Of a stretch of 64,000 nt of DNA, positions 61,916 to 64,000 are shown piece by piece. How positions within the stretch are numbered: position 1 is the stretch's first letter; every line of letters begins with the position of its first letter. The translations under genes and the position numbers were made by a program. The notes under the pieces were generated by a model, which was not told the origin of the DNA, made no database searches, and was given only the letters and a program-made list of their open reading frames with translations. This stretch comes from Bacteroidales bacterium. Its GTDB lineage: Bacteria; Bacteroidota; Bacteroidia; Bacteroidales; Muribaculaceae. The stretch lies in the NCBI GenBank assembly GCA_014800535.1, contig JAAVFW010000002.1, positions 8,530-72,529 of the forward strand. The letters run 5' to 3'.

Positions 61916-62639
61916 GGTCGGTGATGGCTTCGGCCACGTTGTTGCATTTCCGGTGGGCTTCGTAGGCCGCATCGACAGAGGGGTAGGGGAAATGGATGTT
62001 TCGTCGGTCGGGAGCTATCATGATTGTTGTCCAGTCAAGTCTGTTAGGATGATAGAAATCTTTCGAGGGATTGTCGGCAATATAAACGTTGCTGACTGAT
62101 TCTCCACCGGAAAGTGACTCTGCGATTCTGAAAATCTGCTCATCCTCTTTTCCGGAACCAATCTCCTCGGAAATCAAAATGCGTTTAGGGTCGATAATGG
62201 AATCCAATCCTAATGCGTGTAATTTATTCCTTTGCGTCACACTTCGTCCGTCGGTAATGATTCCGATTGTCACTTTGTTGTCGGTAAGTGTTTTCAGTGC
62301 CTCCGTTACTCCCTCTTTCAGTCTGTAACCGTCATCGGGAAGATGATTGCGACATATCTGTACGCTTTTCGCAATCAGTTTGGAGATAAGCCCATCGCTA
62401 TTCTCCGGAAATGAACATTCCAAAAGACCTTGCAGGGCGTCGTAATGATTCATTTTCATTTCGGCTGCGCTGCTCATCACGAGTTCTATGTCTTCCGCCG
62501 AGCAGTAGGGAGCCGTTTCATCTGAAATTCCTTTGGCTACAGCTCTGAAACCTGACTTGCAGAAGTCGAGTTCGTAGGCAAGTGTGTCGTCAAGATCAAA
62601 CCACACTGCAAGGGTGGGGGTAGGGGTAAAATCTGTCAT
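61896..62639 (-). CDS. HAD-family hydrolase
   Basis: A 247-residue phosphatase-like protein. Motif I is WFDLDDTLAYELDF (Asp nucleophile and Asp+2, about 14-27), motif II is IGIITDGRS near 124-132, and motif IV appears as VYIADNPSKDF near 180-190. A helical cap lies between I and II. The GIITDGRS...RNKLHALGLDSIID stretch is typical of pyrimidine or sugar phosphatases of subfamily I. Substrate unknown. The last codons come from an intergenic repeat unit, so the C-terminus is probably a recent replacement. Confidence 0.85.
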   Translation of the reverse strand: MTDFTPTPTLAVWFDLDDTLAYELDFCKSGFRAVAKGISDETAPYCSAEDIELVMSSAAEMKMNHYDALQGLLECSFPENSDGLISKLIAKSVQICRNHLPDDGYRLKEGVTEALKTLTDNKVTIGIITDGRSVTQRNKLHALGLDSIIDPKRILISEEIGSGKEDEQIFRIAESLSGGESVSNVYIADNPSKDFYHPNRLDWTTIMIAPDRRNIHFPYPSVDAAYEAHRKCNNVAEAITDLILHNS

Positions 62640-62640
62640 T

Positions 62641-62691
62641 TTGCCAGAATTGACATGGTGAATATGAGGTGTAACCTCTAATTTCTGGCAA
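62641..62691 (-). promoter_or_regulatory. Dyad spanning the start region of the HAD gene
   Basis: TTGCCAGAAT (62641-62650) is complementary to ATTTCTGGCAA (62681-62691) with one bulge, and an inner GAGGT/ACCTC stem (62666-62678) sits between. The outer arm overlaps the presumed transcription start, so it may be an operator rather than an RNA hairpin. Confidence 0.4.
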
Positions 62692-62720
62692 ATTTACATT
62701 ATTTCCTTGACGTATGCAAG
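62689..62720 (-). promoter_or_regulatory. Promoter of the HAD gene
   Basis: Minus strand: CTTG (62720-62717), 20 bases, TAAATTTG (62696-62689). The -7 box is perfect and the -33 box has 3 of 4 bases. Confidence 0.65.
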
Positions 62721-62730
62721 AATCTAATTA

Positions 62731-62804
62731 AGTATTAGGGCATAGTTATGAGTGATGAAGTATTAATAGGTTATAGGGCATAGTTATGAGTTAAGAAGTA
62801 TTAA
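62731..62804. repeat. Two more copies of the dispersed intergenic repeat
   Basis: Units at about 62731-62764 and 62765-62804 share the core AGGGCATAGTTATGAGT followed by a GAAGTATTAA end. They lie between the HAD promoter and the eno terminator. Confidence 0.7.
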
Positions 62805-62812
62805 TAAAAAAA

Positions 62813-62845
62813 CTGCTCCGGAGTGATTGTATCACTCCGGAGCAG
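62813..62845 (-). terminator. Rho-independent terminator of eno
   Basis: A perfect 15-bp stem (62813-62827 with 62831-62845) and a 3-base loop. On the minus strand it is followed directly by a T-rich run (seven T). Confidence 0.92.
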
Positions 62846-62890
62846 CCAAAATGTGTTTATGCAATCTTATGATTGCTTGCGTGCAAAAGA

Positions 62891-64000
<1,110 letters not shown>

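Noticed and set aside
61832..62804. CRISPR array or insertion-sequence ends
   Set aside because: Repeats are degenerate, AT-rich and irregularly spaced, with no cas or transposase gene and no target-site duplication that I can see.

Overview
The window looks like a chromosomal segment of a Bacteroidales bacterium, most likely a gut Muribaculaceae relative (family level is inference). The signs are many promoters of the Bacteroidetes form TTTG-N19-20-TAnnTTTG, a UpxY-type NusG antiterminator at the head of a capsule locus, a Mfa/Fim-type (type V) fimbrial operon, SLBB and TonB-dependent outer-membrane proteins, and tRNA genes without an encoded CCA.

Layout. 1-5469: a Ca2+/Na+ antiporter (cut by the window edge), a WecA-like sugar-phosphate transferase with a WbuC cupin, a DUF362 protein, a PPOX-family protein, an A1S_2505-like protein and the UpxY-like antiterminator. 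5523-32147: a large capsule/exopolysaccharide locus. It holds a Wzx flippase, two CapA-like proteins interleaved with three sugar-transfer-type ATP-grasp proteins, UDP-glucose dehydrogenase and UDP-glucuronate 4-epimerase, a TupA-like ATP-grasp coupled to an N5-(carboxyethyl)ornithine-synthase-like opine dehydrogenase, three small cargo genes (one SecB-like), two GT2 enzymes, a Wzy-like polymerase, a Stealth phosphotransferase, an initiating sugar transferase, an acetyltransferase, then Wza-like, Wzz-like and M23/LysM genes and a DegT aminotransferase. 32199-36748 (minus): a thioredoxin-like lipoprotein and a VTC/DUF4956/DUF2490/Cthe_2159 cluster. 37203-47242: a fimbrial operon (DUF3575, DUF3868/OmpA-like, Mfa1-type major subunit, two FimB/Mfa2-type subunits, a 1046-residue tip-like fimbrillin). 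47276-64000: mostly housekeeping and envelope genes: GT2, valS, a Gate-domain membrane protein, a porin, an MFS carrier, a secreted repeat protein, tRNA-Leu, a GHL10 hydrolase, a TonB-type receptor, L-asparaginase, a HAD phosphatase and enolase (cut by the window edge).

How it may work together. The capsule locus encodes the route to UDP-GlcA and UDP-GalA next to an opine dehydrogenase translationally coupled to an amide-forming ATP-grasp. My main hypothesis is a capsule whose uronic acid carries an amide-linked N-(carboxyethyl)-amino acid, with the other ATP-grasp and CapA proteins adding further peptide-like decoration. Other points of interest are a three-gene cassette with a SecB-like protein, homopolymeric G8/C8 tracts in an ATP-grasp gene, an acetyltransferase gene and the presumed fimbrial promoter, a perfect 19-bp palindrome inside a glycosyltransferase gene, and an acyltransferase remnant showing past recombination. 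All functions are read from sequence motifs; no database search was possible.
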